Assembly (NCBI RefSeq): GCF_002741105.1
Contig: NZ_NIQU01000007.1
Span: 248,001 to 312,000 of the forward strand
From: Pseudomonas sediminis
GTDB lineage: Bacteria; Pseudomonadota; Gammaproteobacteria; Pseudomonadales; Pseudomonadaceae
Direction of reading: 5' to 3'
Length of the DNA stretch: 64,000 bases
In this document: positions 1 to 8,215 of the stretch, piece after piece
Layout of the letters: each line of letters starts with the position of its first letter
Numbering within the stretch: the first letter of the stretch is position 1
The notes under the pieces: generated by a model
What the model saw: the letters and a program-made list of their open reading frames with translations, nothing else
The model's database searches: none
Told to the model about the DNA's origin: nothing
Program-made: the position numbers and the translations under genes

Positions 1-121
1 TACCCAGCGCCACCAGCGCGGTGCCGAACAGCAGGGCCAACGCATCTTCCCAGAGTGGATGGCGCACGAAGAGTGCAGCGACGGCGCTCGGGCGCTCGTC
101 GACGGGCGATTGCTCAGTCAT
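1..121 (-). CDS. Partial N-terminus of a putative integral membrane protein
   Basis: Only the first 40 codons are inside the window; the gene runs off the left edge. The reading begins MTEQSPVDERPSAVAALFVR and then enters a hydrophobic stretch (ALALLFGTALVALG), so the protein seems to have a short polar N-terminus followed by a first membrane segment. The sequence WEDALALLFGTALVALG resembles the first helix of YitT/DUF161-type membrane proteins of pseudomonads, but this is a family guess from one segment only. It is transcribed away from the window in the same direction as folA, about 110 bp downstream of the folA stop, so it may lie in the same transcript. Confidence 0.5.
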   Translation of the reverse strand, partial: MTEQSPVDERPSAVAALFVRHPLWEDALALLFGTALVALG

Positions 122-232
122 GACAGAACCTGCATCAGGATGCACGAAACACGTTACGGCAGCGGCAAGGCAATGGCCGTCGCGCCGCGCTGGGGAGTCT
201 GGCGGCAGAGATGGCCGGAACGCCAGGCAGGA

Positions 233-763
233 TTATGCGCCGCGGCGCTCCCACACTTCGAAGGCGTAAGACGGTGTCTCGGCTGAAGCCGGGTGCTCGA
301 CGCTGGAGGTCATGCGCCATATGGCCTCGTCGACCTCGGGGAAGAAGGCATCACCTTCGGGATCGAGGCCAACACGCGTCAGGTAGAGGCGATCAGCCTG
401 GGCCAGGCCCAGCTCATAGAGCTGCGCGCCGCCGATCAGCATCAGTTCCTCGGCATTCTCTTCACGCGCCCAGGCGTCGGCTCGTTCGATGGCCGCTTCC
501 AGCGTCGCGAATACCTCGGCACCTTCCAGGGTCAGGCCGGCCTGGCGGCTGACCACGATATTGAGCCGGCCCGGCAACGGGCGCCCGAGCGAATCCCAGG
601 TCTTGCGCCCCATGATGATCGGCTTGCCGAGCGTCATCGCCTTGAAGTGCTTGAGATCCGCCGGCAGGTGCCAGGGCAGTTGGTTGTCGCGGCCAATCAC
701 GCGGTTGTGCGCGAGCGCGGCGATCAGAGAAAGAGGTAGAGTCGTTTTCATGGCCGCGAGCAT
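233..763 (-). CDS. folA: Dihydrofolate reductase
   Basis: FolA reduces dihydrofolate to tetrahydrofolate with NADPH and is the target of trimethoprim. It restores the folate oxidised by thymidylate synthase, whose gene lies about 4 kb away. The protein shows the family core: IAALAHNRVIG near the N-terminus, the PWHLPADL motif with the catalytic Asp, the nucleotide-binding segment IIMGRKTWDSLGRPLPGR, and LMLIGGAQLY near residue 120. The ATG at 763 is chosen because a GAGGG sits 7 nt upstream; the ATG at 751 (MKTTLPLS) would give 172 aa and is the alternative, without a visible Shine-Dalgarno. The length of 176 aa is normal for proteobacterial FolA. Confidence 0.95.
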   Translation of the reverse strand: MLAAMKTTLPLSLIAALAHNRVIGRDNQLPWHLPADLKHFKAMTLGKPIIMGRKTWDSLGRPLPGRLNIVVSRQAGLTLEGAEVFATLEAAIERADAWAREENAEELMLIGGAQLYELGLAQADRLYLTRVGLDPEGDAFFPEVDEAIWRMTSSVEHPASAETPSYAFEVWERRGA

Positions 764-878
764 AACAGAGCCCTCAGCGGCCTCGCAGCCCATCAGTGGC
801 TGCAGCAGCGCTGTCGTCGTATCGTCACATTCGCCGTAGCAGGCTAAGGGCTGATTCTACGAGCAAGGAGCCAGCATC

Positions 879-2021
879 ATGTCGAAATTACTCTCCACCT
901 GGGTATTGGGCGTCACTCTGCTGCCACTGGTGGTCTCCGCCAGCCCGGCTCCGGATAAAGTCCAGGCCGCCATCGATTGGGCCCAGCAGCAACCCAGCGC
1001 CAGGCAAAACCCGAACTGGGACACCAAGACTCCACTGGTGATCGCCCACCGGGGCGCCAGCGGCTACGCGCCCGAGCACACTCTGGCCGCCTATGCGCTG
1101 GCGGCGCTGCAGGGGGCCGACTACATCGAGCCCGACATGGTGATGACCCGCGATGGCCAGTTGGTCGCCCGTCACGACAACGAACTGGGGTTGACCACCG
1201 ACGTGGCGCAGCGCCCCGAATTCGCCGACCGCAAACGCACCCAGAGCGTCGACGGGCGCAGCCTGGAAGGCTGGTTCAGTGAGGACTTCACCCTGGCCGA
1301 GCTGAAAACCCTGCGCGCCATCGAACGTATCCCGCAGCAGCGACCGGGCAATACCCGCTTCGATGGCCAGTTCGAGATTCCCACGCTGCAAGAGATCATC
1401 GATCTGGTGAAACGTCTGGAAGCCCTTCAGCAACGGACCCTGGGTTTGTATCCGGAAACCAAGCACCCCACCCACTTCCAGCGGCTCGACCTGGCCATGG
1501 AGAAACCGCTGCTGGCGGTGCTCGAACGCAACGGCTACGACAGCGCCGACGCACCCGTTTTCATCCAGTCCTTCGAAGTGGCAAACCTCAAGACGCTGAG
1601 CACGCTGACACCGATCCGCCTGGTGCAGCTGCTATGGGTAGAAGGCCAACCCTACGATCAGCAGGTGCTTGGCAGCGGCCTTGGCTACCAACAAATGATC
1701 ACGCCAGAAGGCCTGCAAACCATTGCAAGCTACGCCGACGGCATCGGCCCAGAGAAAGGCATGGTCATCCCGCGCGATGGCGCTGGTAACCTGACCGCAC
1801 CGACCAGCCTGGTAAGCGACGCCCATGCCGCCGGGCTCAAGGTGCACCCCTATACCTTCCGCGCCGAGAACGCCTTCCTGCCCAGCAACCTGCGCCGTGG
1901 CAGCGACCCGAGCGAACGCGGCGACATCGAGACCGAGCTGCGTGCCTTCCTCGCCACCGGTATCGACGGCCTGTTCATCGACCAGCCGGATATCGCCGTA
2001 CGTTTGCGCGAGCAGCGCTGA
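879..2021 (+). CDS. glpQ: Periplasmic glycerophosphodiester phosphodiesterase
   Basis: GlpQ hydrolyses deacylated phospholipids (glycerophosphodiesters) to glycerol 3-phosphate and an alcohol in the periplasm. The first 22 residues form a signal peptide (LLSTWVLGVTLLPLVVSA). The GDPD fold signature is clear: VIAHRGASGYAPEHTL (general base His57 and Glu66), then DYIEPDMVMTRDG with the metal ligands Glu84 and Asp86, and the second catalytic His in VARHDNEL. The C-terminus has the typical GIDGLFIDQPDIA. An AAGGAG box lies 10 nt before the ATG. The 380-aa length fits periplasmic GlpQ rather than the shorter cytoplasmic UgpQ type. A strong hairpin follows the stop codon. Confidence 0.95.
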   Translation: MSKLLSTWVLGVTLLPLVVSASPAPDKVQAAIDWAQQQPSARQNPNWDTKTPLVIAHRGASGYAPEHTLAAYALAALQGADYIEPDMVMTRDGQLVARHDNELGLTTDVAQRPEFADRKRTQSVDGRSLEGWFSEDFTLAELKTLRAIERIPQQRPGNTRFDGQFEIPTLQEIIDLVKRLEALQQRTLGLYPETKHPTHFQRLDLAMEKPLLAVLERNGYDSADAPVFIQSFEVANLKTLSTLTPIRLVQLLWVEGQPYDQQVLGSGLGYQQMITPEGLQTIASYADGIGPEKGMVIPRDGAGNLTAPTSLVSDAHAAGLKVHPYTFRAENAFLPSNLRRGSDPSERGDIETELRAFLATGIDGLFIDQPDIAVRLREQR

Positions 2022-2033
2022 TTCGCACCGAAG

Positions 2034-2065
2034 CGGATCAGGGGTTATTCTCAACCCCTGATCCG
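2034..2065 (+). terminator. Perfect 13-bp hairpin after glpQ
   Basis: The arms CGGATCAGGGGTT (2034-2046) and AACCCCTGATCCG (2053-2065) pair perfectly around a 6-nt loop. It starts 12 nt after the glpQ stop. There is no U-tract on either strand, so it may be a transcript-stabilising or Rho-assisted structure rather than a classical intrinsic terminator. It also sits just upstream of the GTG start of the next gene. Confidence 0.5.
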
Positions 2066-2081
2066 AAAGACGAGACGCCGC

Positions 2082-3473
2082 GTGACAGACGCCTCCTCCC
2101 CTACCTCCTTTCAACGCCTCTGGCTCAGCGAAACCATTCGCCTGCGCGAGGAGCATGCCGGCCCGCTCGAAGACAGTGAGGCCAATCGCCTGGCTCGTGC
2201 TGAACAGGTTGAACTAGCCGAGCGCATCCAGCATCGCGCCCTGCACCTGGCCCGCCGTGATGGCCAGTGGCAGGCGTTGCTGCACTGGCTGCAAGGCGCA
2301 CGCCTGGCCGGTGGGCTGCTAGCGCTGCTGGCCCTGCTCAGCGGCTTCGGCCTGGCCCTGGCCGCGTTGGGTGACGGGCGCCAACCCGTCAATGTGTTCT
2401 GGGCACTGGGCAGCCTGCTTGGGCTCAACCTGCTGATGCTGCTCGGCTGGCTGCTAGGCCTGCTGCTGACCCGCGACCACCCCGGCGCGCTCGGTCGCCT
2501 GTGGCTATGGCTCAGTGAAAACCTGGCACGCGACGCCAGCGCCGCGCAGTTGGCCCCGGCCCTGCTGCTGATGCTGCAACGCCAGCGCCTGACCCGCTGG
2601 GGCCTGGGCCTGATGATCAACGGCCTGTGGACGCTGGCCATGCTCGCGGCATTGGTCACCCTGCTGTTGCTGCTAGCCACGCGCCGCTACGGCTTCGTCT
2701 GGGAAACCACCATTCTGGGTGGCGACACCTTCATCGCCCTGACACAGGCCATCGGCACCCTGCCCGCCCTGCTCGGCTTCAGCCTGCCAGACATCGACGT
2801 CATTCGCGCCAGCGGCGATGCCGCCATCGCCAGCGAAGCAGCCCGGCAGAGCTGGGCCGGTTGGCTGGTCGGCGTGGTGCTGGTCTATGGCCTGCTGCCG
2901 CGCCTGCTGCTGACGCTGCTGTGCCTATGGCGCTGGCAGTCCGGCAAAGGCGCGCTGCGCCTGGATCTTGACCTGCCCGGCTATGGCCTGCTGCGCCAGC
3001 GCCTGCAACCGGACAGCGAACGCCTGGGCATCTGCGACCTGGCGCCCGCCGCCCTGCATCAACCGCAAGGCGGCGCCAGCGCGCAACCTGGCAGCGGCGC
3101 GCTGCTGCTCGGCATCGAACTGGACGAGCGCCGCCCCTGGCCGCCTGCGTCGCTGCCCAAGGGCGTGGCCGATGCCGGGGTGATCGACAGCCGCGAACAG
3201 CGCCGTCAGTTACTCGAACAGCTGACCCGCTTCCCGCCCGAACGCCTGGCCATCGCCTGCGACCCGCGCCGCTCACCGGATCGTGGCACCTTGGCGCTGA
3301 TCGGCGAACTGGCGCGCTCGGCCTCGGCCACGCGCATCTGGCTGCTGCCGCCGACTCCCGGTGAGAGCCTGGACAGCGCCCGCCTGACGGACTGGCACCA
3401 GGCGATCGCCCGCCTGGGGCTGCAGCATGGCGATACGGCGCCCTTGAGCTGGCTGGAGACAGGTCATGACTGA
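2082..3473 (+). CDS. DUF2868 family membrane protein
   Basis: Conserved gammaproteobacterial protein of unknown function (DUF2868), 463 aa. The N-terminus is polar and charged (LWLSETIRLREEHAG, a family hallmark). Four hydrophobic segments follow, at roughly residues 72-95, 105-130, 172-198 and 260-282, so it is an inner-membrane protein. The C-terminal 180 residues are soluble and resemble a Rossmann-like region with no recognisable catalytic motif. The start is a GTG at 2082. Its stop overlaps the next gene by 8 bp. DUF2868 and a DUF3482 GTPase are regularly found as a pair, which suggests a membrane partner for the GTPase; the actual role is unknown. Confidence 0.85.
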   Translation: MTDASSPTSFQRLWLSETIRLREEHAGPLEDSEANRLARAEQVELAERIQHRALHLARRDGQWQALLHWLQGARLAGGLLALLALLSGFGLALAALGDGRQPVNVFWALGSLLGLNLLMLLGWLLGLLLTRDHPGALGRLWLWLSENLARDASAAQLAPALLLMLQRQRLTRWGLGLMINGLWTLAMLAALVTLLLLLATRRYGFVWETTILGGDTFIALTQAIGTLPALLGFSLPDIDVIRASGDAAIASEAARQSWAGWLVGVVLVYGLLPRLLLTLLCLWRWQSGKGALRLDLDLPGYGLLRQRLQPDSERLGICDLAPAALHQPQGGASAQPGSGALLLGIELDERRPWPPASLPKGVADAGVIDSREQRRQLLEQLTRFPPERLAIACDPRRSPDRGTLALIGELARSASATRIWLLPPTPGESLDSARLTDWHQAIARLGLQHGDTAPLSWLETGHD

Positions 3474-4848
3474 GCCACTGAAACTGGCCCTGGTCGGCCA
3501 CACCAACGTCGGCAAGACCTCGCTGTTGCGCACCCTGACCCGCGACATCGACTTCGGCGAAGTCTCACCCCGCGCCAGCACCACGCGCCATGTCGAAGGT
3601 GCGCGTCTGTCGGTGGAGGGCCAGGCGCTGCTGGAGCTGTACGACACCCCCGGCCTGGAAGATGCCATCGCCCTGCTCGACTACCTGGAGCGTCTCGACC
3701 GTCCCGGCGAGCGCTTGGACGGCCCGGCACGTCTGGCGCGTTTTCTCGAAGGTAGCGAAGCACGCCAGCGCTACGAACAGGAAGCCAAGGTACTGCGCCA
3801 GTTGCAGGCCTCCGATGCTGGCCTCTACGTCATCGACGTGCGCGAGCCAGTACTGGCCAAGTACCGCGACGAGCTGGCAGTACTCACCATGTGCGGCCGG
3901 CCGCTGCTGCCGGTGCTCAACTTCGTTGCCAGTGCCAGCCACCGCGAAGGCGAGTGGCGCGAGGCCCTGGCCCGCCTCGGCCTGCATGCCCTGGTGGCGT
4001 TCGACAGCGTGGCACCACCTGCAGACGGCGAACGACGTCTGTACGAAAGCCTGGCCCTGCTACTGGAGCGTTCACGCCCGCAACTGCAACGACTGATTGA
4101 GGATCACGAAGCCCAGCGCCAGGCCCGGCGCCAGGCCGGCAACCGTTTGATCGCCGAGCTGCTGATCGACTGCGCCGCGTGCCGCCGCAGCGTCGCCGCC
4201 CAACCCGTGCTGGAACAGGGCGCCATCAGCGAGCTGCGCACGGCCATTCGCCAGCGCGAGCAGCGTTGCGTCGAGGCCCTGCTACGCCTGTACGCTTTCC
4301 GCAGCAGTGACGCCAAAGCGGCTGACCTGCCGCTGCTCGACGGCCGCTGGGGCGACGATCTGTTCAATCCGGAAACGCTGAAGCAGCTCGGCATCAAGGT
4401 CGGCGGCGGCATGGCAGCCGGCGCCGCCACGGGCGTCGGCGTCGATCTGCTGGTCGGCGGCCTCACCATGGGCGCAGCTGCCGCATTGGGCGCAGTGATC
4501 GGCGGCAGCGCGCAGACCCTGCGTAACTACGGGGAGCGCTTGAAGGGAAAACTCAAGGGCCAGCGCGAACTGACCGTCGACGACGCCGTGCTGCGCCTGC
4601 TCGCCCTGCGTCAGCAGCAACTGCTGGCCGCACTGGACGTGCGCGGACACGCCGCGATGGACGCCATCAGCCTCAACGCCCCGCAGGAAACCCTGTGGCG
4701 TCAGGGCAAGCTACCCGCACCACTGCATGTGGCGCGCGCTCACCCGCAATGGTCGTCACTGAATCCAGGCGCACGCCTGGAAGAGGCCGAACGCGCCGAA
4801 CAGGTAGAGCGCCTGCGCAGCGACCTTTCCATGCAACCGGTGGGCTGA
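3466..4848 (+). CDS. DUF3482 family GTPase
   Basis: P-loop GTPase of the Era/TrmE-like class with a C-terminal DUF3482 domain. The G1 loop GHTNVGKTS is at residues 11-19, the G2 threonines are in RASTTRHVEG, and G3 is DTPG at 60-63. The NKxD motif is degenerate (LNFVAS), so nucleotide specificity cannot be read from it. The C-terminal half contains a glycine/alanine-rich hydrophobic stretch (residues about 307-345) that could insert in a membrane, and basic segments follow. It overlaps the DUF2868 gene by 8 bp, so the two are probably translationally coupled. It is convergent with thyA at only 27 bp. The cellular role is not known. Confidence 0.85.
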   Translation: MTEPLKLALVGHTNVGKTSLLRTLTRDIDFGEVSPRASTTRHVEGARLSVEGQALLELYDTPGLEDAIALLDYLERLDRPGERLDGPARLARFLEGSEARQRYEQEAKVLRQLQASDAGLYVIDVREPVLAKYRDELAVLTMCGRPLLPVLNFVASASHREGEWREALARLGLHALVAFDSVAPPADGERRLYESLALLLERSRPQLQRLIEDHEAQRQARRQAGNRLIAELLIDCAACRRSVAAQPVLEQGAISELRTAIRQREQRCVEALLRLYAFRSSDAKAADLPLLDGRWGDDLFNPETLKQLGIKVGGGMAAGAATGVGVDLLVGGLTMGAAAALGAVIGGSAQTLRNYGERLKGKLKGQRELTVDDAVLRLLALRQQQLLAALDVRGHAAMDAISLNAPQETLWRQGKLPAPLHVARAHPQWSSLNPGARLEEAERAEQVERLRSDLSMQPVG

Positions 4849-4875
4849 AGCGGAAAACGCCCAGCCCCCGCTTGC

Positions 4876-5670
4876 CTACACCGCCACCGGCGCCTTGATA
4901 TGCGGGTGCGCTTCGTAACCCACCAGTTCGAAGTCCTCGAATTTGAAGGCCAACAGGTCCTTCACCTCGGGATTGAGCTTCATGGTCGGTAGCGGCAGCG
5001 GCTGGCGGGTCAGCTGCAGGTCGGTCTGTTCGATGTGGTTGGCGTACAGATGGCAGTCGCCGCCGGTCCAGATGAACTCGCCCGGCTGCAGGCCGCAGAC
5101 CTGCGCCACCATCAGCGTCAGCAGCGCATAGCTGGCGATGTTGAAGGGCACGCCTAGGAAGATGTCTGCCGAGCGCTGATAGAGCTGGCAACTGAGCTTG
5201 CCGTCGGCGACGTAGAACTGGAACAGCGCGTGGCACGGTGGCAGCGCCATCTGCTCGACCAGCGCGGGGTTCCAGGCCGAGACGATCAGGCGACGCGAGT
5301 CCGGGTTCTTCTTGATCATCTCGATCAGCTTAGCGATCTGATCGATGGACTCGCCGTTGGGCGCCGGCCAGCTGCGCCACTGGTATCCGTAGACGGGGCC
5401 CAGGTTGCCGTTCTCGTCGGCCCACTCGTCCCAGATGCTGACGCCGTTGTCCTTGAGGTACTTGATATTGGTGTCACCCTGCAGGAACCACAGCAGCTCG
5501 TGGATGATCGAGCGCAGGTGGCACTTCTTGGTGGTGACGATGGGGAAGCCATCTGCCAGGTCGAAGCGCATCTGGTAGCCGAACACGCTGTAGGTGCCGG
5601 TACCGGTACGGTCTTCCTTGAAGGTGCCGTGCTCACGCACGTGGCGCATCAGGTCGAGGTACTGTTTCAT
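4876..5670 (-). CDS. thyA: Thymidylate synthase
   Basis: ThyA methylates dUMP to dTMP using 5,10-methylenetetrahydrofolate and yields dihydrofolate, which FolA (233-763) recycles. The 264-aa length equals that of the E. coli enzyme. The nucleophile is Cys146 in [12 protein letters not shown]. Also visible are the phosphate-binding RTGTGT (residues 21-26) and [11 protein letters not shown], and the C-terminal KAPVAV ends in the family's conserved tail. The start codon overlaps the lgt stop by one base (TGATG), with an AAGGAG box 7 nt upstream inside lgt, so translation is coupled to lgt. The lgt-thyA order is conserved across gammaproteobacteria. Confidence 0.98.
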   Translation of the reverse strand: MKQYLDLMRHVREHGTFKEDRTGTGTYSVFGYQMRFDLADGFPIVTTKKCHLRSIIHELLWFLQGDTNIKYLKDNGVSIWDEWADENGNLGPVYGYQWRSWPAPNGESIDQIAKLIEMIKKNPDSRRLIVSAWNPALVEQMALPPCHALFQFYVADGKLSCQLYQRSADIFLGVPFNIASYALLTLMVAQVCGLQPGEFIWTGGDCHLYANHIEQTDLQLTRQPLPLPTMKLNPEVKDLLAFKFEDFELVGYEAHPHIKAPVAV

Positions 5671-6470
5671 CAGACGGCTCCTTGTACGGGCTGGCGCTTG
5701 TAGGCGTAGGCAATCAGGCCGATACCGCCGAGGATCATTGGCAGGCAGAGAATCTGACCCATGGTCAGCCAGCCCCAGGCCAGGTAGCCGAGCTGAGCAT
5801 CGGGCACGCGGACGAACTCGACGATGAAGCGGAACACCCCGTAGCAGGCGGCGAACATGCCGGAAACGGCCATGGTCGGGCGCGGTTTGCGCGAGTAGAA
5901 CCAAAGGATGGTGAACAGCGCCACGCCTTCCAGGGCGAATTGATACAGCTGCGACGGATGACGCGCCAACTGCTGCGGGTCGGTAGGGAAGATCATCGCC
6001 CACGGCACGTCGCTGGCCTTGCCCCACAACTCGGCGTTGATGAAGTTACCGATGCGCCCAGCACCCAGACCGATCGGCACCAGCGGTGCGATGAAGTCCA
6101 TCAGCTCGAAGAAGCTCTTGCCGTTGCGCTTGCCGAACCACCAGGTCGCCAGCATCACCCCGATCAGGCCGCCATGGAAGGACATACCGCCCTCCCAAAC
6201 TCGCAGGATCTTCGCCGGTTCGGCGATATAGGCCGCAAAATCATAGAAAAATACGTAGCCCAGACGCCCACCGAGAATCACCCCCATGGCCACCCAGAAC
6301 ACCAGGTCGGACAGCTTGTCCTTGGTCCAGGTCGCATCGAAACGCTCCAGCCGGCGCGATGCCAGTAGCCAGGCACCACCGATGCCGACCAGGTACATCA
6401 GGCCGTACCAATGGATTTTCAGGGGGCCGAGGGCAATGGCCACCGGGTCGATCTGCGGATAAGGCAGCAT
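5670..6470 (-). CDS. lgt: Prolipoprotein diacylglyceryl transferase
   Basis: Lgt transfers diacylglycerol from phosphatidylglycerol to the lipobox cysteine of prolipoproteins, the first step of lipoprotein maturation, in the inner membrane. The 266-aa protein has about seven membrane helices. It carries the Lgt signature [15 protein letters not shown] and the conserved SFHGGLIGV segment with its essential His. [11 protein letters not shown] near the N-terminus is also typical. It is 10 bp downstream of the TauE/SafE-type gene and overlaps thyA by one base, so these three form a likely operon in the order permease, lgt, thyA. Confidence 0.97.
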   Translation of the reverse strand: MLPYPQIDPVAIALGPLKIHWYGLMYLVGIGGAWLLASRRLERFDATWTKDKLSDLVFWVAMGVILGGRLGYVFFYDFAAYIAEPAKILRVWEGGMSFHGGLIGVMLATWWFGKRNGKSFFELMDFIAPLVPIGLGAGRIGNFINAELWGKASDVPWAMIFPTDPQQLARHPSQLYQFALEGVALFTILWFYSRKPRPTMAVSGMFAACYGVFRFIVEFVRVPDAQLGYLAWGWLTMGQILCLPMILGGIGLIAYAYKRQPVQGAV

Positions 6471-6480
6471 CCAGGACTCC

Positions 6481-7263
6481 TTAGATGAAAAAACTCAGAC
6501 CCACACTAAACAGCAGCAGGGCGAACAGACGCTTGAGCAACAGTGGCGACAGGCGATGGGCCAGGCGCGCACCAAAACGGGCAAAGAACATGCTGGTCAC
6601 GGCAATACCCAGCAACGCCGGGAGGTAGACGAAACCGACGCTCCATGGCGGCAGATGCGCATTCCCCCAGCCAGTGAACATGAAACTCAGCGCACCGGCG
6701 ATGGCGATCGGCAATCCACAAGCCGCCGAAGTGGCCACCGCCTGCTGGATCGGCACGCTGCGCCAGACCAGAAAGGGCACGGTCAACGAACCACCACCGA
6801 TGCCGAAAATTGCCGAGGCCCAGCCAATCACTCCGCCGGCCAACGTCAGCGCCGGCTTGCCTGGGACATCGCGGCTGGCCTTGGGTTTCAGGTCCAGCGC
6901 CATCTGCGCCGCCACGACGATGGCGAACGTACCGATGATCTTCTGCAACAACGGCCCCTGTATCAACGCCGCCGTCATCGCCCCTAACGCTGCACCGAGC
7001 AGGATACCGACGGCCAGCCAACGAAACAGCGGCCAACGCACCGCGCCATTGCGATGATGCTCGAGCAACGAATTGATCGAGGTGAAGACGATGGTCGCCA
7101 GGGACGTGCCCACTGCCAGATGGGTGAGGATTTCCGTTGCCATTCCCTGGGAGGTGAAGCTCAACACCAGCACCGGCACGATGATCAGGCCGCCACCCAC
7201 GCCGAACAGGCCAGCCAGCACACCGGCGGCCGAACCCAGCACCAGGTAGAGCAGCAGTTCCAT
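6481..7263 (-). CDS. TauE/SafE family sulfite/organosulfonate exporter-like permease
   Basis: Member of the TauE/SafE (DUF81) family of anion permeases, 260 aa with about eight membrane segments. The family half-repeats [13 protein letters not shown] (near residue 22) and [16 protein letters not shown] (near residue 150) are both present, as expected for the internal duplication. The substrate cannot be read from the sequence; sulfite, sulfonates or related anions are known for relatives. The ATG at 7263 is preferred because a GGGGGTGT box lies just upstream; an in-frame ATG at 7308 would add 15 residues without such a box. It lies directly upstream of lgt on the same strand. Confidence 0.85.
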   Translation of the reverse strand: MELLLYLVLGSAAGVLAGLFGVGGGLIIVPVLVLSFTSQGMATEILTHLAVGTSLATIVFTSINSLLEHHRNGAVRWPLFRWLAVGILLGAALGAMTAALIQGPLLQKIIGTFAIVVAAQMALDLKPKASRDVPGKPALTLAGGVIGWASAIFGIGGGSLTVPFLVWRSVPIQQAVATSAACGLPIAIAGALSFMFTGWGNAHLPPWSVGFVYLPALLGIAVTSMFFARFGARLAHRLSPLLLKRLFALLLFSVGLSFFI

Positions 7264-7392
7264 CGACACCCCCAAAAAACAAAGCGGCATGGTAGCGGAA
7301 ATGCCCACTCAACGGCATACGGGTCGACGGAACGGTTGCCGCCCCTGGCTGAGCTCGCTAGCCTGCCAGACTCCGCCACCGGAGGAATCCGC

Positions 7393-8136
7393 ATGTGCCT
7401 GATCGTCTTTGCCTGGCAGCCCGAAAACCAGACGGTGCTGCGCCTTGCAGCCAATCGCGACGAATTCTACGAGCGCCCCAGCGCCGCACTGGGTGAGTGG
7501 CAGGACGCCCCTGGCGTATTCGCTGGCCGCGACCTGCAGGCCGGCGGCACCTGGCTCGGCGTTACCACGCAAGGTCGCTTCGCGGCGCTGACCAACATCC
7601 GCGACCCCAGGCAGAAAGCCGGGCCACGCTCACGCGGCGCGCTGACGGCTGACTACCTGCTGAGCCAGGAGTCGGCACCGGCCTATCTCGACAGAATCAT
7701 GCGTGACTCGGCAGCCCATGCCGGGTTCAACCTGCTGGTTGGCGACCGCCACCAGCTCTGGCACTTCAACTCTGCGGAAGGCCGGCCCCGGCAACTGCAG
7801 AGCGGCATTTATGGCCTGTCCAATGCCAATCTCGATACGCCCTGGCCGAAGCTGCTGCGTGCCAAGAATGCCTTGAGCGATCAAGTCGAGAGCGGGGATG
7901 AAGCGTTATTGGGGCTGCTGAGCGACAGTAGCCAGCCGGACGATCAGCTGCTGCCGGATACGGGCGTGGGGTTGGCGACGGAGCGGCTGCTGTCGAGTGT
8001 GTTCATCGCGAGCGCCGCCTATGGCACTCGCGCCAGCACGGTGCTGAGCCTTGAGCACAATGGCGACTGGAGCATCATCGAACGCAGCTTCGGCCCGCAT
8101 GGCGCCGTGCTAGGCGAGGTCGCCTTAAGCGGGTAA
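7393..8136 (+). CDS. NRDE/TANGO2 family protein
   Basis: Homologue of the NRDE (Transport and Golgi organisation 2) family, 247 aa. It begins with the diagnostic MCLIVFAW, in which Cys2 is a probable N-terminal nucleophile after Met removal, and has the name-giving motif AANRDEFYERP at about residue 20, followed by AGRDLQAGGTWLGVT and FAALTNIRDP. The Ntn-hydrolase-like layout suggests an amidohydrolase, but no substrate is firmly assigned in bacteria. GGAGGA lies 7 nt upstream of the ATG. It is monocistronic, between a divergent permease and the convergent ptsP, and ends next to a strong palindrome. Confidence 0.88.
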   Translation: MCLIVFAWQPENQTVLRLAANRDEFYERPSAALGEWQDAPGVFAGRDLQAGGTWLGVTTQGRFAALTNIRDPRQKAGPRSRGALTADYLLSQESAPAYLDRIMRDSAAHAGFNLLVGDRHQLWHFNSAEGRPRQLQSGIYGLSNANLDTPWPKLLRAKNALSDQVESGDEALLGLLSDSSQPDDQLLPDTGVGLATERLLSSVFIASAAYGTRASTVLSLEHNGDWSIIERSFGPHGAVLGEVALSG

Positions 8137-8148
8137 GCCGCGCGGTGG

Positions 8149-8205
8149 GAGCGAGCTCTGCTCGCGAATCCTGGTGCACAAAAGCTTCGCGAGCAGAGCT
8201 CGCTC
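8149..8205. repeat. Long palindrome (20-bp perfect arms) between NRDE gene and ptsP
   Basis: The arms GAGCGAGCTCTGCTCGCGAA (8149-8168) and TTCGCGAGCAGAGCTCGCTC (8186-8205) are perfect inverted repeats around a 17-nt loop. It lies between two convergent genes and could act as a bidirectional transcription barrier. The form, a self-complementary arm of GAGC/GCTC units, is that of a Pseudomonas REP-like element. There is no U-tract. Confidence 0.7.
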
Positions 8206-8215
8206 GTACAAGCGA

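Noticed and set aside
4876-6027. 383-codon frame suggesting an N-terminally extended thyA
   Set aside because: The extension is an out-of-frame reading of lgt. The true thyA start at 5670 has an AAGGAG box and gives the standard 264 aa.
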